Source of the DNA: Ceratodon purpureus
Taxonomy: Eukaryota > Streptophyta > Bryopsida > Pseudoditrichales > Ditrichaceae
Assembly (NCBI GenBank): GCA_014871385.1
Contig: CM026429.1
Coordinates: 9,233,075 to 9,297,074 of the forward strand
DNA: 64,000 nt
Direction: 5' to 3'
Below are positions 51,630 through 63,722 of the stretch, one piece after another. The notes beneath the pieces were generated by a model, which saw only the letters and a list, made by a program, of their open reading frames with translations, did no database searches and was not told the origin of the DNA. The number at the start of each line of letters is the position of its first letter. Position 1 is the stretch's first letter. Position numbers and translations under genes: made by a program.

Positions 51630-53969
51630 TAGAGAGTCCAACAAGCTCTTTCATTTTGAGTAAGGAAATAAAAAACAGAACCCATGGTGCACTATTGAGT
51701 TCTACTATTGAGTTCTTATGTAGATTTTAGAATAATGAAGATAATCTTACTTAGGAAGAATAGATTGATGACGTGGCTAACTTTTATAACCGTAAAAGGG
51801 CTAGCGCATATATTCCTTAAATTATTGCAATTTAATAACATTTAATTGTGTATAGACTATTCTTTAATTATAATGCAACCTAAAAATATTGTAATTAGGT
51901 TGCCAAAATACAAATACCTATTGGATGTTTATTGCTAGAAAGTAAATATGTGATTAGTCTAAGTATGTCTCTTGTAATAGAAGTTTAAATCTAATTAATA
52001 ACACAATACGTCTATGTTGGTCTTTGTTTGTATAACTATTTTAGATTTTATTCTTTGTTTGTATAATTATTCCCACATCTACCTTATCTAAGTTATTTGT
52101 TTTTACATCTCATTCTCTAATAAGCACAAGTACCAGTATCAAGTACAAGTCTATCTTTGCATTCTTTCTAACTTACAATTTTGAAATTCTATTTCTTTCA
52201 TACCCTTATCTATAGAAACATGGGTATCAAAAATATAATACCATGTTAGTGATACCTTAATGGTTATATTTTAAAATAGCATGTATATTAAAAGAAAAAT
52301 CTACTTACCACTTGTTTAGAGCATGAGAATATATCCATGCCTCAAAAGAGGGACTCAAAATATTGATTCTACGTCATGTATCTTTTCTTGGAACTTCTAT
52401 AGACTTAAAATAATCTTCAAGAAGCCGTAATTATGAAATATTTTGAAGGTTGTAACTAACTTAAATTAGAGAGCCATTGAAAATTGGCTTTCCATGGAGT
52501 CCTAAGGCATTCAACTCTGAACAAACCACTATCATGCCACACACAAGCTAAAACAAGCATTATAATAACTAGTAGGCAGAGACCGATCTTCCTCGAAACA
52601 ATGCTTAAAACTTGCAAGATATGTGATGATGAACAAAAGTAAAAAAAAATGCTAAAGATCAAAGCATGTACCATTTGTTGATAACAGGTTCGTTCAGTCT
52701 TGAAAAAAAATTTAGTACATTTGGAAAATTAAGGTTTTTTTCCAAAAGTTTTGTTTTTTTAAATCACTAAAAATAGCCTTAGATGGATTAAAAAACGGCA
52801 AATATTACATAAATCAATTTCTTGTATTTTCGTTTTTCCATCCTCAAACTTTACAGTTCCTTTTGTTTTCTTTTTTATAATCAAATATTTGTCAATGCAA
52901 AAAATTAGAGCTGCCTCGCTTACTCTTACTCGAACCACAGCCGAGCAAATTACTTCTGTGCTGGAATCCTAGATTTCCTGACACCCCGATCAAGTGCATC
53001 GACGTGTGACAACAGTTATCCAACCTAATTGCCTCAATGCACCATGCCACAAGCTGAAAATATAAGGAAAATAGCTCTAACTTACCAATTCAAAACCACC
53101 AAGAACTGGAGAAGTGAGGAGGTGGGCTGTCGACCACACTCTCATGATCAATGTAGCGGAGTATTGTGTGTTTACATTTAGCTACCATGGAAAGATTGCG
53201 TGAAGCACAAGCCCTATATCGTAAGATTACGTAAACTTAAGTTTTGTTAGACAGTAGTGAATTGCAATTTGCAATTTTAGGAATTTGCCCAATGAACATT
53301 GAGGTGAACGTCATTTACCAAAGTGCTGAGATTTCTCCCACCTTTTCAAGCACTGCATCATGGGATATCATATATCCATTCGAGGACCGAAGGCGTTCCC
53401 GGCACAATTCCTAATTGCACGCCCAAAGAGGCCCTACTTGCAATTCACGCAGATGTTTGAACATTTTGTAGATGTGCAGTTTCATGCTTGATGCCACATG
53501 CAAACCTTGCACTATTTTCTATTCTACTAAAAAAGACACAGAAAATCACTCCAACAGGCAAGTGTGCAAATTAAAACCCAAGAATCACTTCAAAGAGCTC
53601 TCATTGAATGCTCATCTTATATATTGACAACTTGCACAAATATGCAGTCCTGTGGCTCCGGAGATGCGTCAAAATCTGTGGGTGAACATAGCTGATCCTC
53701 AAATCCTATTTAGAGGTTTGGCTACCTCAAGCTCTATATGGTAGAAGTTTCAAGGAGATACTACACAGCAGGAAAGGCCTGAATACTCCATGAGAGGGCA
53801 TGTTCCTGGAGCATTTATTGAAGCTTTGAAATAAAGAAGTTTCAAAGGGATGCAAATCATATCGTTCTATGCTCAAATATGATAGGCTGGTGGAATCTGC
53901 ATCCATACTGTATGTACACAAGAGTCGGATAAAAGGCACGCCATCTAGAAGAACCGTTCTTAAGTATTT
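51630..53969. other. Intergenic DNA between the piggyBac element and the PFA-DSP-like gene
   Basis: AT-rich, with no recognisable gene. The part from about 53.5 kb up to 53969 probably includes the 3' UTR of the minus-strand gene. Confidence 0.5.
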
Positions 53970-55819
53970 TCATACCTTCCCAATAATTTTCCGTTTGTAA
54001 GATCGGTTTTCTGTTGTCAGTGGGCTACTTGAAGAGTAGTAATATTTCTTGTACCCTGGTGTGTCAGCACCATTTGACAATACTACTTTGGGCTTTTCAG
54101 TTTCTGCTATTGCTTGCACCTGGAAACAGCAGCAAAAACACGTCATCAAATAGGTTCACACAGCTTCCAACAGCAATAGAAGAACCTGGAAACAACTATC
54201 AAATTGAAAACTAACGAAGCTGGGACATTGAAATAGTTATTGGCGCACATTGTTTTCATCTAAAGAAGCGATCCATACAAAGAATCCGGAAGACCACACT
54301 GTTTCTTATAAGTTGTTACCAAAGCATTGAAATTAGATGCCAACTCTACAGAGCCTCGTGCAACCAATGGTCCTTGAAGGACCGGAATCAATATATTCAG
54401 TTACAATCAGCATAAAAAAGCATACCTCATTGGTTGTTTCTCCTTTGGTAAACATGCCTCCTTGCAATTGCGCTCCAAGCTCAGAGGCTTGCTCTTGACG
54501 CAGTTGCTCAGCAAACTCAGCTTCTTCCTCCTCCTGCACAACAACTAGCCGTCACTGATATGCACTGAAGGTTTATATGCCATTGCTCAGTCGAGATTGA
54601 GGTGAAAATGCCCCTGCTCTTCACGCCTCAAAACTGAGAAAAGGTTTGCGAGGTGCCCTCACATTCCTGAAGCCTTGAGAACTACGAAGTTAAGTGTCTC
54701 AAACAAGTCAATAGCATCTCTAACAAGACCAGAAAAACTGAGCAATCAAGAAAAGAAAGCTACAAAAGAAGTACACAGCCAACAGGAAAGTCTCAATTAC
54801 GAGTTTCATAAAGTAGCAGTGTACCCTCGTGAAGCCTTCAGGTCATAGCACTTCCTTCGTTAAAGGATGCAGGAAATATGACGCAAGCAAAAAGTTGCAG
54901 AGGCAAGTTATTGTACCATCATCCGGCGCTGGTCAATGAACCATTCTGGTAAGTGCTCTGGCAATGTCACAAGATCCTCATCGAACAGCTCCATAAACTG
55001 CTCATTTGCGTATCGAGCATTGCTCTTGGCATAGCGCCTGTACTGTTTGCCTCGCGCAGAGGAGCCACACGTTAGAATTTACCATGATCATACGACGCAT
55101 AAAAACCAACAATCTCTAACCCTTAAAGATTAATTTAAATTCTAAATGTTCCATGATTAGCGGAGTGCAAAAGTCGTTAGAAAACTAACCTCCTCTAAGA
55201 TGGGGGTCAAGTTCCATTCTTGAAGGCGACGTAGACAGCCCACAACCGTGCCTGTGGCATGTATACCGGCTCTGGCAGAACGTTCCATCAACAACAAGAT
55301 TAAAACAAAAGCATAACATCGTGCACTGCCACAAAACTTTGTCATGAACAGTATCACAATTAAATCGGTGGAAGAAATACTCACAAGCACATAACAAGGA
55401 CTGGGTGAGTGGTAACATCCAACACAATCTCGAGTGCATCCTTAATAAGCTCCTCATTAATAGGCTTCCATGAGGCCGGGGGCATCCACACACCAACGCC
55501 CAGATGTATCTACAAAGACAATGCACGTTCAAACCATATCATTCAAAACAACAGTGACGAGGGTGCAAAACTTCAACAGATAACATTAGGTCTCACGTAA
55601 ATCAAGGAAGAAACAAACCAGTTTGATTTTGTTCGTGTTGAGGAAGTCGGTCACAGCTGTAGCAAGAGGCTCCGGAGACAAATATACCACGGTGCGGATC
55701 TGCAGATGCAACAAAAACGGCAAGTTGTGCACATCCAGAGTCTTTGCTCTGTACACGCCTGATTCTACCACGCCGTAAGCATCCGGCACACTCATGTAAG
55801 CCAACGTCATCCCTGCCAT
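53970..55819 (-). CDS. PFA-DSP-like (Siw14/Oca-type) protein with degraded phosphatase signature, 6 exons
   Basis: Exons in minus-strand order: 55819-55619, 55509-55385, 55271-55190, 55042-54917, 54533-54426, 54119-53970. The product is 263 aa. The fold signature follows plant and fungal atypical dual-specificity phosphatases: GVVESGVYRAKTL (16-28), IRTVVYLSPEPL (about 43-54), HPVLVMC (102-108), GTVVGCLRRLQEWNL (116-130), ARYANEQFMELFD, and LPEWFIDQRRMM. The active-site loop reads C108-L-A-G-I-H-A114-T-G where active members have CX5R (HCKRGKHRTG), so the phosphate-binding Arg is Ala and the preceding His is Met; catalysis is doubtful. This depends on the exon 2/3 junction (TT|GTGAGT donor, GCCAG acceptor), which gives Leu at the split codon; the Ala lies wholly in exon 3. 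A Glu/Gln-rich helix (179-205) and a basic Ser/Tyr tail follow. The start is GCCATGG at 55819. The last exon may instead be spliced at aag|gtatga, changing the final residues. Confidence 0.82.
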
Positions 55820-57330
55820 GGCACCAAACCACAAATCATTGCCCACTAAACTCCACCAACATCCCAATTCCTACAACACTTCCAATCGGCAAACCCTGGT
55901 TTATTCCAATCCTAAAACCCTAATTCGACATCATCTTTTACATATCAAACCAGTTAAACCCTAAAACTCCATATCCATCAATATAGCAAGTTCCCACGCT
56001 CCACAAGTCGTCCCAAAACTACCAACACTAATTAAGATTTCAGATTCCAGATACACATCCAAAACTACACCAAAACCATATAACCCTACCAAAACAACGA
56101 ACATGAAGCTCCAATCATTCATGCAGTGACAAAAAAACAAAGGTTTACCCAATCAACCCAAATGAAACACTAAGCACAGAGAACTCACCCACTGATATCA
56201 GATCTTCTGTCGTGCCAAAAACCAATACCTCCGAACTACAGAATGCAGTTCAAGATTGCAGCATCAGAAACATAACCTGCTCCTCCTCCGAGAATGATGA
56301 TGATGATTGCAGTACAAAACAGAGACAATGAATCCTCCAGAGAAAGAATGCCCACTTGAATGACTCAAGTACTCCAACACCATGCACAGATGGTTCCAAG
56401 TGATACCATCTCACATGCAAATGAAGCTCTGATCTCTCCAGATCCGCACTCTGATCAAATCATAAATGATGCATGGTTTGAATGATCGGAGACGATGGTC
56501 TGTACTGGATTCTAGTGTTGATGGGAGATTACCCAAGTGGATGATTTGGTGACCCACATAGGGACTTTTCTCGGCATGCACAATAGCGTGATTATTTAGC
56601 ACAGGTGTAGATTTGGGTGTGTAGGATCTAGGATAGAGGTGGATGGTTTGGTTTGTTGGTTTTTGGGTGCAGTGACGGGTATGGGTGGATATATTGTACA
56701 GTGGCGTGGGAGCTGATTCTGGTGCTGGGTTGGATGTGTATCTCCAACATTCTGATTCTTTAGGATTTAAGAGGCCAATCGGAGGTGGACATTTAATTCC
56801 ACCACCGAGGTTTTCTTGACATTTAATTCCCCACCGGAATGCAATCGGAGGTGGACAATGGACATGTGGGGTTGAGTGATGTGGATTCTAAGTTGGATTT
56901 ATAGTGTTCAAAGGTGTTTTTGTGAACCACATGGGATGTTCCAATGTCCACTTCCAGTGGCCTTGGGCATGCTCCAAAAACCCTTGCAAAATCAAAGCTC
57001 TCCTATGTGTTGATAACGAGGTGGGCCTTCATCCTTTTACAATTCGTCAATTTAAGAGTTATACCTTTTTAATTTCTTTTAGAAATTTTGAATTTACAGA
57101 GACCTCGAATTACTATAGAGGGGTCTCATTAGTCAATTGTAGAAAGTTACAAAAAATTAGGAAACTTTGTATATATCAACGGGTATTACTTAGGGGCGTT
57201 TGTCATTAAGATGAAGTAGACCTTTATTGTATGAGCACTAAATATCCCAAGTAAGATTATTTATCAAAGATAGACTATTTTTTTTCAGTATATGTCAAAA
57301 AAAGGGTAGTCTTATATTATCTCGGGAGCT
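55820..57330. other. Upstream region of the PFA-DSP-like gene and intergenic DNA
   Basis: Likely promoter and 5' leader in the first few hundred bases, then intergenic sequence. A short duplicated phrase (caatcggaggtggaca) occurs at about 56775 and 56845. No gene is seen. Confidence 0.5.
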
Positions 57331-57394
57331 TCCGTTGCCGGGACTCGAACCCGGGTCGCTCGGGTGAGAGCCGAGTATCCTAACCACCTAGACT
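57331..57394 (-). tRNA. tRNA-Glu(CTC), 3' part of a gene split by a LINE
   Basis: The minus strand of 57394-57331 gives tRNA-Glu from the D arm to the 3' end: anticodon stem CTCGG/CCGAG with loop CTCTCAC (anticodon CTC), T arm with GGGTTCGAGTCCC, acceptor half CAACGG plus A. The first eight bases are absent here and lie 1.4 kb away at 58831-58838. Bases 57385-57394 are one copy of the 10-bp target-site duplication. As it stands the gene cannot make a normal tRNA. Confidence 0.9.
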
Positions 57395-58820
57395 TAAAAT
57401 CCCTGTTCGGGTTAAAGCGAGAAAGAGAACACAACCGGGGAAAACACCCGGGGACGCCCAGAGGGCCGTCGCGCCGCCCGAGGGGAGCATCAGCCAGAGC
57501 CGGAAGCGACAAGGCACGCCTAGCTGTCACTAAGCTACAAAGTCAAAGCAGACTAAGAAGATCCAAAAAAGGATCCAGCAATACTACGAAGTCAGAGCAG
57601 ACCTCGCTGACCCAAAGGGTCGGAGCGGAGAAACGACACAGTCAAAGCAGACCGCTGAACCTCATGAAGAGGGAGCACACCAGAAACAACGACCAAAGCG
57701 GGCCGTGATCCTCAGAAAAGAGGAAGCTAACAACCTAAGCTGTCAACTAAAAAACCAGGCTAACTATCTAAGCAGAAAGCTATCATGTGAACTACGATCC
57801 TAACCAAAACGAGGCTTGGCTTGCGAGATCAGTCGCAGACCGCAGGTCCCCGGGGAGGCTGAGAGCGTCTTCGGGGTCATCATCATCTTCGTCATCCGAG
57901 GCATCCTAAGAGGAGAGCTCGGCTTGCATTCGAGTGATAATATCCGTGAGGATAGCATCAGTATGGAATTCTGCTCGTTCCTCAATAGAAGGGTTCCATC
58001 CAGGAAAAGCAAATTCTTGATTAGAGATTTCAGGAGCTTGAAACTCATGGAATCTGTTAGCGAACTCTCTTGTGAGAAATTCGGGGTGTGGAACTGGTTT
58101 CCATGTGGGAGAGGAGGTTCCTGCGCAGAACAACTCCCCTTGTGTCCATATCGAAAGGAAAAGCTGCACCATAGCGGCATGCTTCTCCGGAGACCTCTTC
58201 TTCTTGTAACATAAAAGCTCCTTCCAAGCAGCCATACTCGTTTGTACTGTAATCTTCCAAGTCTTGTAAAGTGCCACCCCTATGTGGAAGTGGCCATCAC
58301 GAAGGTCGTGCTCCACTTTCTGGCACCAAATTTGGTACAGCAAGATACTGCGGATAATGTCCCAGGGAGTTCTCTTCGCAATCTTACAGGTGGTCCTACT
58401 CGCATCCCATAAGGCATTAGGTTCCGGCTGGCGGCCCCTGCTGGTGTTTGGAGGATCCATATCGCCGTGTAAGACACTCTCCCAGTGTCTGAGACTGGGG
58501 TCTAGGCCAGCCAAGGATCGCAGGTGTCGAAGGCGTTCCCATGCGGGAAACGCCGCATGGCATCTAAACAATGCATGCTCTGATGTCTCGAGGGTATCTC
58601 CTGAGCATAAGTTGCAGACATCGGAATGTCCGATTTTCCTACGCCATGCACCAATCGGTAAACCGTCTGCAACAGTTAGCCACTGATGCCACATGCGTGA
58701 AAAATACGCCTTCCGATGGGCAAGAGGGTAGCCTCTCCGTTCCATCTCCTTGTCCCACTGAAGCTGGCGGGATCTCTGTCGAGTGATAATTCTGTATCCT
58801 CACTTAGTCGCTTAGTCCTA
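57395..58820 (-). mobile_element. 5'-truncated LINE inserted in a tRNA-Glu gene
   Basis: The minus-strand frame open from about 58790 to 57906 encodes at least 279 aa of the C-terminal end of a LINE ORF2-type protein, with a zinc-knuckle reverse-transcriptase tail (CNLCSGDTLETSEHALFRCH at about 32-60 of that frame, then a Trp-rich helical region). The reverse-transcriptase core is absent, so the copy is 5' truncated. About 500 bp of 3' UTR follow, with a roughly 50-bp repeated unit (agtcaaagcagac at 57541, 57590, 57640). The insert ends with ...GGGATTTTA rather than a long poly(A). It is bounded by the perfect duplication CACCTAGACT (57385-57394 and 58821-58830). Confidence 0.88.
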
Positions 58821-58838
58821 CACCTAGACTACAACGGA
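58821..58838 (-). tRNA. tRNA-Glu(CTC), 5' part of the split gene
   Basis: On the minus strand this reads TCCGTTGT followed by AGTCTAGGTG, the first 18 bases of tRNA-Glu. Joined to 57384-57331 it gives a 72-base tRNA-Glu with a fully paired seven-base acceptor stem (TCCGTTG with CAACGGA). That complementarity shows the two pieces were one gene before the LINE arrived. Confidence 0.9.
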
Positions 58839-59472
58839 TGACAGCTGGATTTTTGACACGTCATCACAGAAGTTGTGCTGACGTGGCAAGACCAAGGAAC
58901 TGCCAGATGACGTGGAGAGGCTGAAGAAACACTTCTATAATGAGCTTTCAGTTAGCTCTCCGGTCATACCAATCAGAAGTTCTTGTTAACACCCTTTCTT
59001 ACGCTCTGCAAGTATACAGTGCACATCAGTAACGCATTAGGGTACAAAGTGAATCATATCATACTGGTGCTAGTTACCAGTGTACCAACAGCTCTCAGCC
59101 ATGCTCCTATCTTGTCCAAACATGAACATTTCGAGTTTCTAACGGGGATTATAAATATCCAGATACAGCATCTGGAACAGCAAGCCCAGCTTGTCAATCT
59201 AAAATGACAAATCCAAGACTACGAAAAAGGACAATATGAAGTTAATGAAGGACAATATGAAAATAATGAAGTCATCACGAGATCTGGAAAAAATACGGGA
59301 ATTACCCTTCAAGAATTCAAACTTGGTAGGGAAAATCTCATCTCTATTTTAAAAAATCCTGCCAAAGCATATTTCATAATTTCTACAGGGTACGAAAGTG
59401 TCTTGATGTAAGACCCCTCCTGATACATAAGTTGAGACTCTCAAATGTGCATCTTAATTGCGATCGCCACTT
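58839..59472. other. Intergenic DNA / 3' flank of the WD40 gene
   Basis: No gene is seen. The portion next to 59473 is likely the 3' UTR of the minus-strand WD40 gene. Confidence 0.5.
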
Positions 59473-62400
59473 TCAAGGTCCATTGTCTGCTTTCAGAACC
59501 TTTGTCAGATCAGGAACCCACAATGACAATGCAACTGATGCAGTGGCAAACATGAGCCGGCGAGGTGCCCACTTCACACATGCAGGCACCCCTGCATTGT
59601 TCGTCCAGCATCCAACCTGCCAGGTCATGACACAATACAACTCTAAATTCAGCAATTATTTCTCTGGTGACTAACTGAGATTCTGTTTCAACGTGGTACT
59701 TTCAGAAATTTAAGAATCATGATGTCCTAGAGTATGTCGAAAACACTATGAACCATCAGGCAGAGAACATTGTTTGCGGAAGGGCCAACATTTACGAGAC
59801 TCTGCATCCCAACTTGACTCAAACTCTAGAGATGGTGGATGCTGCAGATCCAGAAAGTACAGTTTTTAAAAAGATTTGTACCTCAGCACCCGATGACGTA
59901 CTCCATGCTCGTAAAGTGCCATCACCTGACCCTGCAGAATCCAGTTCTTCGATTACAACCAGGACATCGAGATTCATCATCACTAGCACAAGGACGGCAC
60001 TTGAGCAATCCAGTCCTTCATCAGTATGGACGTCAACATGTCAAGGTAGAAATGGAAGGGCTCCAACCTGGCAATCACAACTCCATGCCTCGATTGAAAA
60101 GCTAGCCTATATCAGAACCACACAATGGAGATGTATCCCCTTTCTAGCAAATCGCCCAACCAAACGTCAAGACAACATTTGAGTAAGAGCTGCAATACCA
60201 CATTTCTAGGTTAGAGTGTAGACGTACCCGCAATTACAAACTGTGCATCTGGACTGAAGGAAGCCTCCAGTACCCCGCCATCAGGATTAGGTTCCAAAGT
60301 GAAGTCGTGGAGCTGTCATTATGCACACACACCGTACATGGTAAGCCACATATGATGCAGGACGCAACTCCATTTAATACACAGACCCAATATCAGAGTG
60401 CATACCTTCCGCCCAGCGTAAGCATCTAAAACATAGACATGGCCATTGGATGTTGACAATAGCATAAGCTTGCCGTCGTGGCTGAATTTCATACCAGACA
60501 CTTCAGCCGTATCATCCCCTACTAAGAATGTATCAAAAGGTCCCTGTTTCAGAAAATCATGGACTCATTAGGCATCCTTTTACTTGTGTAGGTAACATCA
60601 AGATGCAAAAGCAACCAGGGCTCAGAACAAGGACAAGGGCTAAGAAATGTAGAACAGTTGCGCTAAATGGATGTAAATTATAAATTGAACAAGGACCAAT
60701 TACAAACATCAAATGAGCTGCCAACCTTGTCATAAGAGCGTACATCAAAGAGCTTAATAGCTCCACCTTCCATAGCCACAGAAAATACAAGACCTTGTTG
60801 ATCATATGCAACAGCAGGCCTGCCCCTAATACGCAACAGTCCCTGAAGCAATAATTATGCGATTAGTGTACCAAATGACTTCAGTAACAACAGCTACAAG
60901 TGAAACTCCAAAGTTAGAAAAGATTACACTTTTCCAAGTTCATCCAAAACCCTAGGCTGGCACAAAGGCTACTCAAATCCTTACAATCACCTGAATCCCC
61001 GAGAGCTAGAATGCATTATCTAGCACTGTCCATTGCAAACAAATTGCTGAAATGCTACAGTAGTTAAAATTTGCGGTAGTTAGTTTCGTGAAAACTTAGC
61101 CTAGGAGCTCGTGACAATGAACTATGTCCATATGGAAACCCTAACATCCAGGGGGGCACAGAAGTGTGACCAAAAATACGAGTATAGTAGCAATAATCTA
61201 GCTATTGACAAAAAAGAAGTTGTGCATAAGATGAAGTGAAGGGGAGGCATCCCATACCTGACACACATTGGTGCGTAAATCCCAGAGACGTACAGTATGG
61301 TCCAGCGCACCAGACATGAAGCAGTCATTCTTGGGTGACATACATAGTGACACCACCCTGCACTGCATCACATCTTTTCTAAGTCTATGCATATGAGCAA
61401 TGGAAAAAGCCAGAATGACAACCATACCTGTCCAGATTTCTATGCAGTCACGAACAAAGCTGACTGAAAAACTTGAAACAAAAGACGGCTAGTGTTGACG
61501 CAAATGCAATGAAGAAAAGATACACCTCATAAACTCAAGAAGCACTATGACAACACCAGATTAAGATAGGGACCTGTCACGATGACCCTTGAAGTAGCGC
61601 AAATACCGATTATCGTACAAAGATAGGTACCGCAAGGACTCTGCAAATCCCCAACGCACAAAATCAGTGACATCCCAACAGACTTTCTCGGGGGTTATTA
61701 GCTGCGTATAAAATCAACACTTAACCCAACACACATGAGAGGGTACAAGATGGCCTTACCATCCCATCCGTTCTTAGAAGAGTAAACGACTGAGCTGGTA
61801 TGGTGAGTGAAGCAAATTTGGTCTACCCCATACTTCTTGCTGTGTATTGTTTTCAGCAACCTGCTCTAATAACAGGCATAAGCAGACAGGTGTTGAGAAT
61901 TTCACCCAAAAAAACTGGCGGTATTTTCTAGCAATAAACACAAGAGTAGCATGCAATCCCTAGCTAGAGTGCAACCATATCTAAGTGATCCGAAAGTGAC
62001 CGCAAGCCGCAGGTGATATATATTACCATAAGAAACATAGAACAAGCCCATTGTCTCCTAACCAGCTGTAGGAGTGTGACTTACGTGGCATTAGCGGTAT
62101 CATAAAGACGTATAGACTCATCGTCGGAAGCAGTGACAAGAAGGTCATCGGTTCGATGAAAATCAAGTGAATTAACCTTCCCTCCCTGAAAAAACAAATC
62201 ACAATAAACTAAATACACTGAACGATCTTATCAAACAATTTTCTCAAACATTTGCAACCAGCTCTCTTATTCTCAAATTTCAATTCTATTTGAACAATTC
62301 TCTTAAATCAATAATGAGCTCTTCAAATCCAAAAAAGAACTTCAAGCGATCAGAATGCATGTTAGTTCCACATGACCATTTGCAAACAACATGCAGGCAA

Positions 62401-63239
62401 AATCCTCTCTGATCATAGAAACAAGTGGGACAACGACTTGCCAAAATCAACCAAGACCCATCCGTACCCAAACATCTCACAAAATGAACATTAAACCCCA
62501 CGTCTAGACAGACTACATTCCATCAAAAAATACCAACAAACACCACCCACAAAGAAACTAATTAAACCCGATTCAATTGTCCCAAAAACCAGTTTAAAAC
62601 GCTAAACCCCGAAACCAACAATCCATCCACTAAACCCAATCTCACTCAAACTACATCCCCCTCGAAAACACATCGCCCACCCAGACCAAACCCATCACTA
62701 TCATCCTCAACCCTCCCGAAACCCTAAAATCTCTCCACTTCACCAAAACTGCAAAACCCCTCCGGATGCCGATTCCTTCCATTACCCATTACCCAAATTC
62801 GCCCACTTCTCCATCCTCACACGAAACTCACACGACATAATCAATCTCTCGAAACCAAACCTTCAGTCCCTTCTAAAACGGCCACCATGAATTAACCTTA
62901 AACGTATGCTCATCAATCACCCAACATCTGTCTCTCGAACCTCCAACAGAGGACCTCGACCCAATCGACCTCCGTGTGTAAGCTTACACACTCGTTGAAT
63001 TCACTACCATAGCTCCGAAGCGCAACACATAGGTGAGGAGGATTTGGACCCATTAAGTGGCATTTCACATAAAAGCGATATGTTATGCGTGTGGGGGAGG
63101 AGGAGGGATTTGGATGTGAGGGAGGAGAGTGGGAGAGGATTGGACATACGTAGTCCTTGAAGGTGGCGCCCATGCACATGTTGGTGATGACGGAGTCGGT
63201 GAGCTCCAGCGCCACCTTGTGCTTGTCGTCCATCACCAT
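59473..63239 (-). CDS. Swd2/WDR82-like WD40 protein (COMPASS subunit type), 10 exons
   Basis: Exons in minus-strand order: 63239-63150, 62185-62085, 61860-61760, 61640-61574, 61357-61258, 60842-60726, 60543-60406, 60312-60228, 59931-59882, 59616-59473. The product is 330 aa, the normal size for Swd2/WDR82. Recognisable blocks: [15 protein letters not shown] (12-26), [20 protein letters not shown] (first WD repeat), [30 protein letters not shown] (third), [54 protein letters not shown] and [15 protein letters not shown] near the end. In plants and yeast these proteins belong to the COMPASS H3K4 methyltransferase; a related role in transcription-termination complexes is also known. The start uses the first ATG (63239); a second in-frame ATG at 63233 is possible. 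All introns are GT-AG and all phases are consistent. Confidence 0.94.
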
Positions 63240-63488
63240 GGCGGATGTGGGCGCTGCTCCGCTTCATTCCCTCATGGCGCTGTCTGTCCTTGCGAAGGGC
63301 GTGGGGGTGGTGATCGCAGTCCAGGCTCGCGAGAATTCCTGCGCTTGCAATCGATCCTGTGCTTCCCGGGCTTGCTTGCTTGCTTGCTCGCTCGCGAGCA
63401 AGAAGAGGCCCTTCTTCGACTTGTCTTGTGAAGGATTTTGGAGAGATGATTTTCATTCTCGCGACTGGATGATCCGCATCCTGGTTGT
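63240..63488 (-). promoter_or_regulatory. Promoter / 5' leader region of the WD40 gene
   Basis: Upstream of the minus-strand start, with higher GC and a short CTTG repeat at 63371-63388 running into a ctcgctcgcgag palindrome. It probably contains the 5' UTR. Core elements cannot be assigned reliably. Confidence 0.4.
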
Positions 63489-63722
63489 GGGATGAGTTTC
63501 ATCATCACACTGAAGTGAGTTTCGTCTTCGTGTTGGGATGAGTTTCGTCTTTGAGTTGGGATGAGTTTCGTCTTTGCGTTGGGATGAGTTTCGTGTTTGT
63601 GATGGTATGAGTTTCGTCTTCGTGTTGGGATAATTTTCGTCTTTGTGATGGGATGAGTTTCATTTTTGTGTTGGAATGAATTTCATCTTTTTGTTATGAT
63701 GAGTTTCAATTTTGTGTTGATA
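63489..63722. repeat. Minisatellite, about ten units of 23 bp
   Basis: Repeats of gggatgagtttcgtctttg with two to four more bases per unit. Units are most alike in the middle and drift toward the right end. The array lies about 250 bp upstream of the WD40 start. The remaining 63723-64000 shows no feature. Confidence 0.8.
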
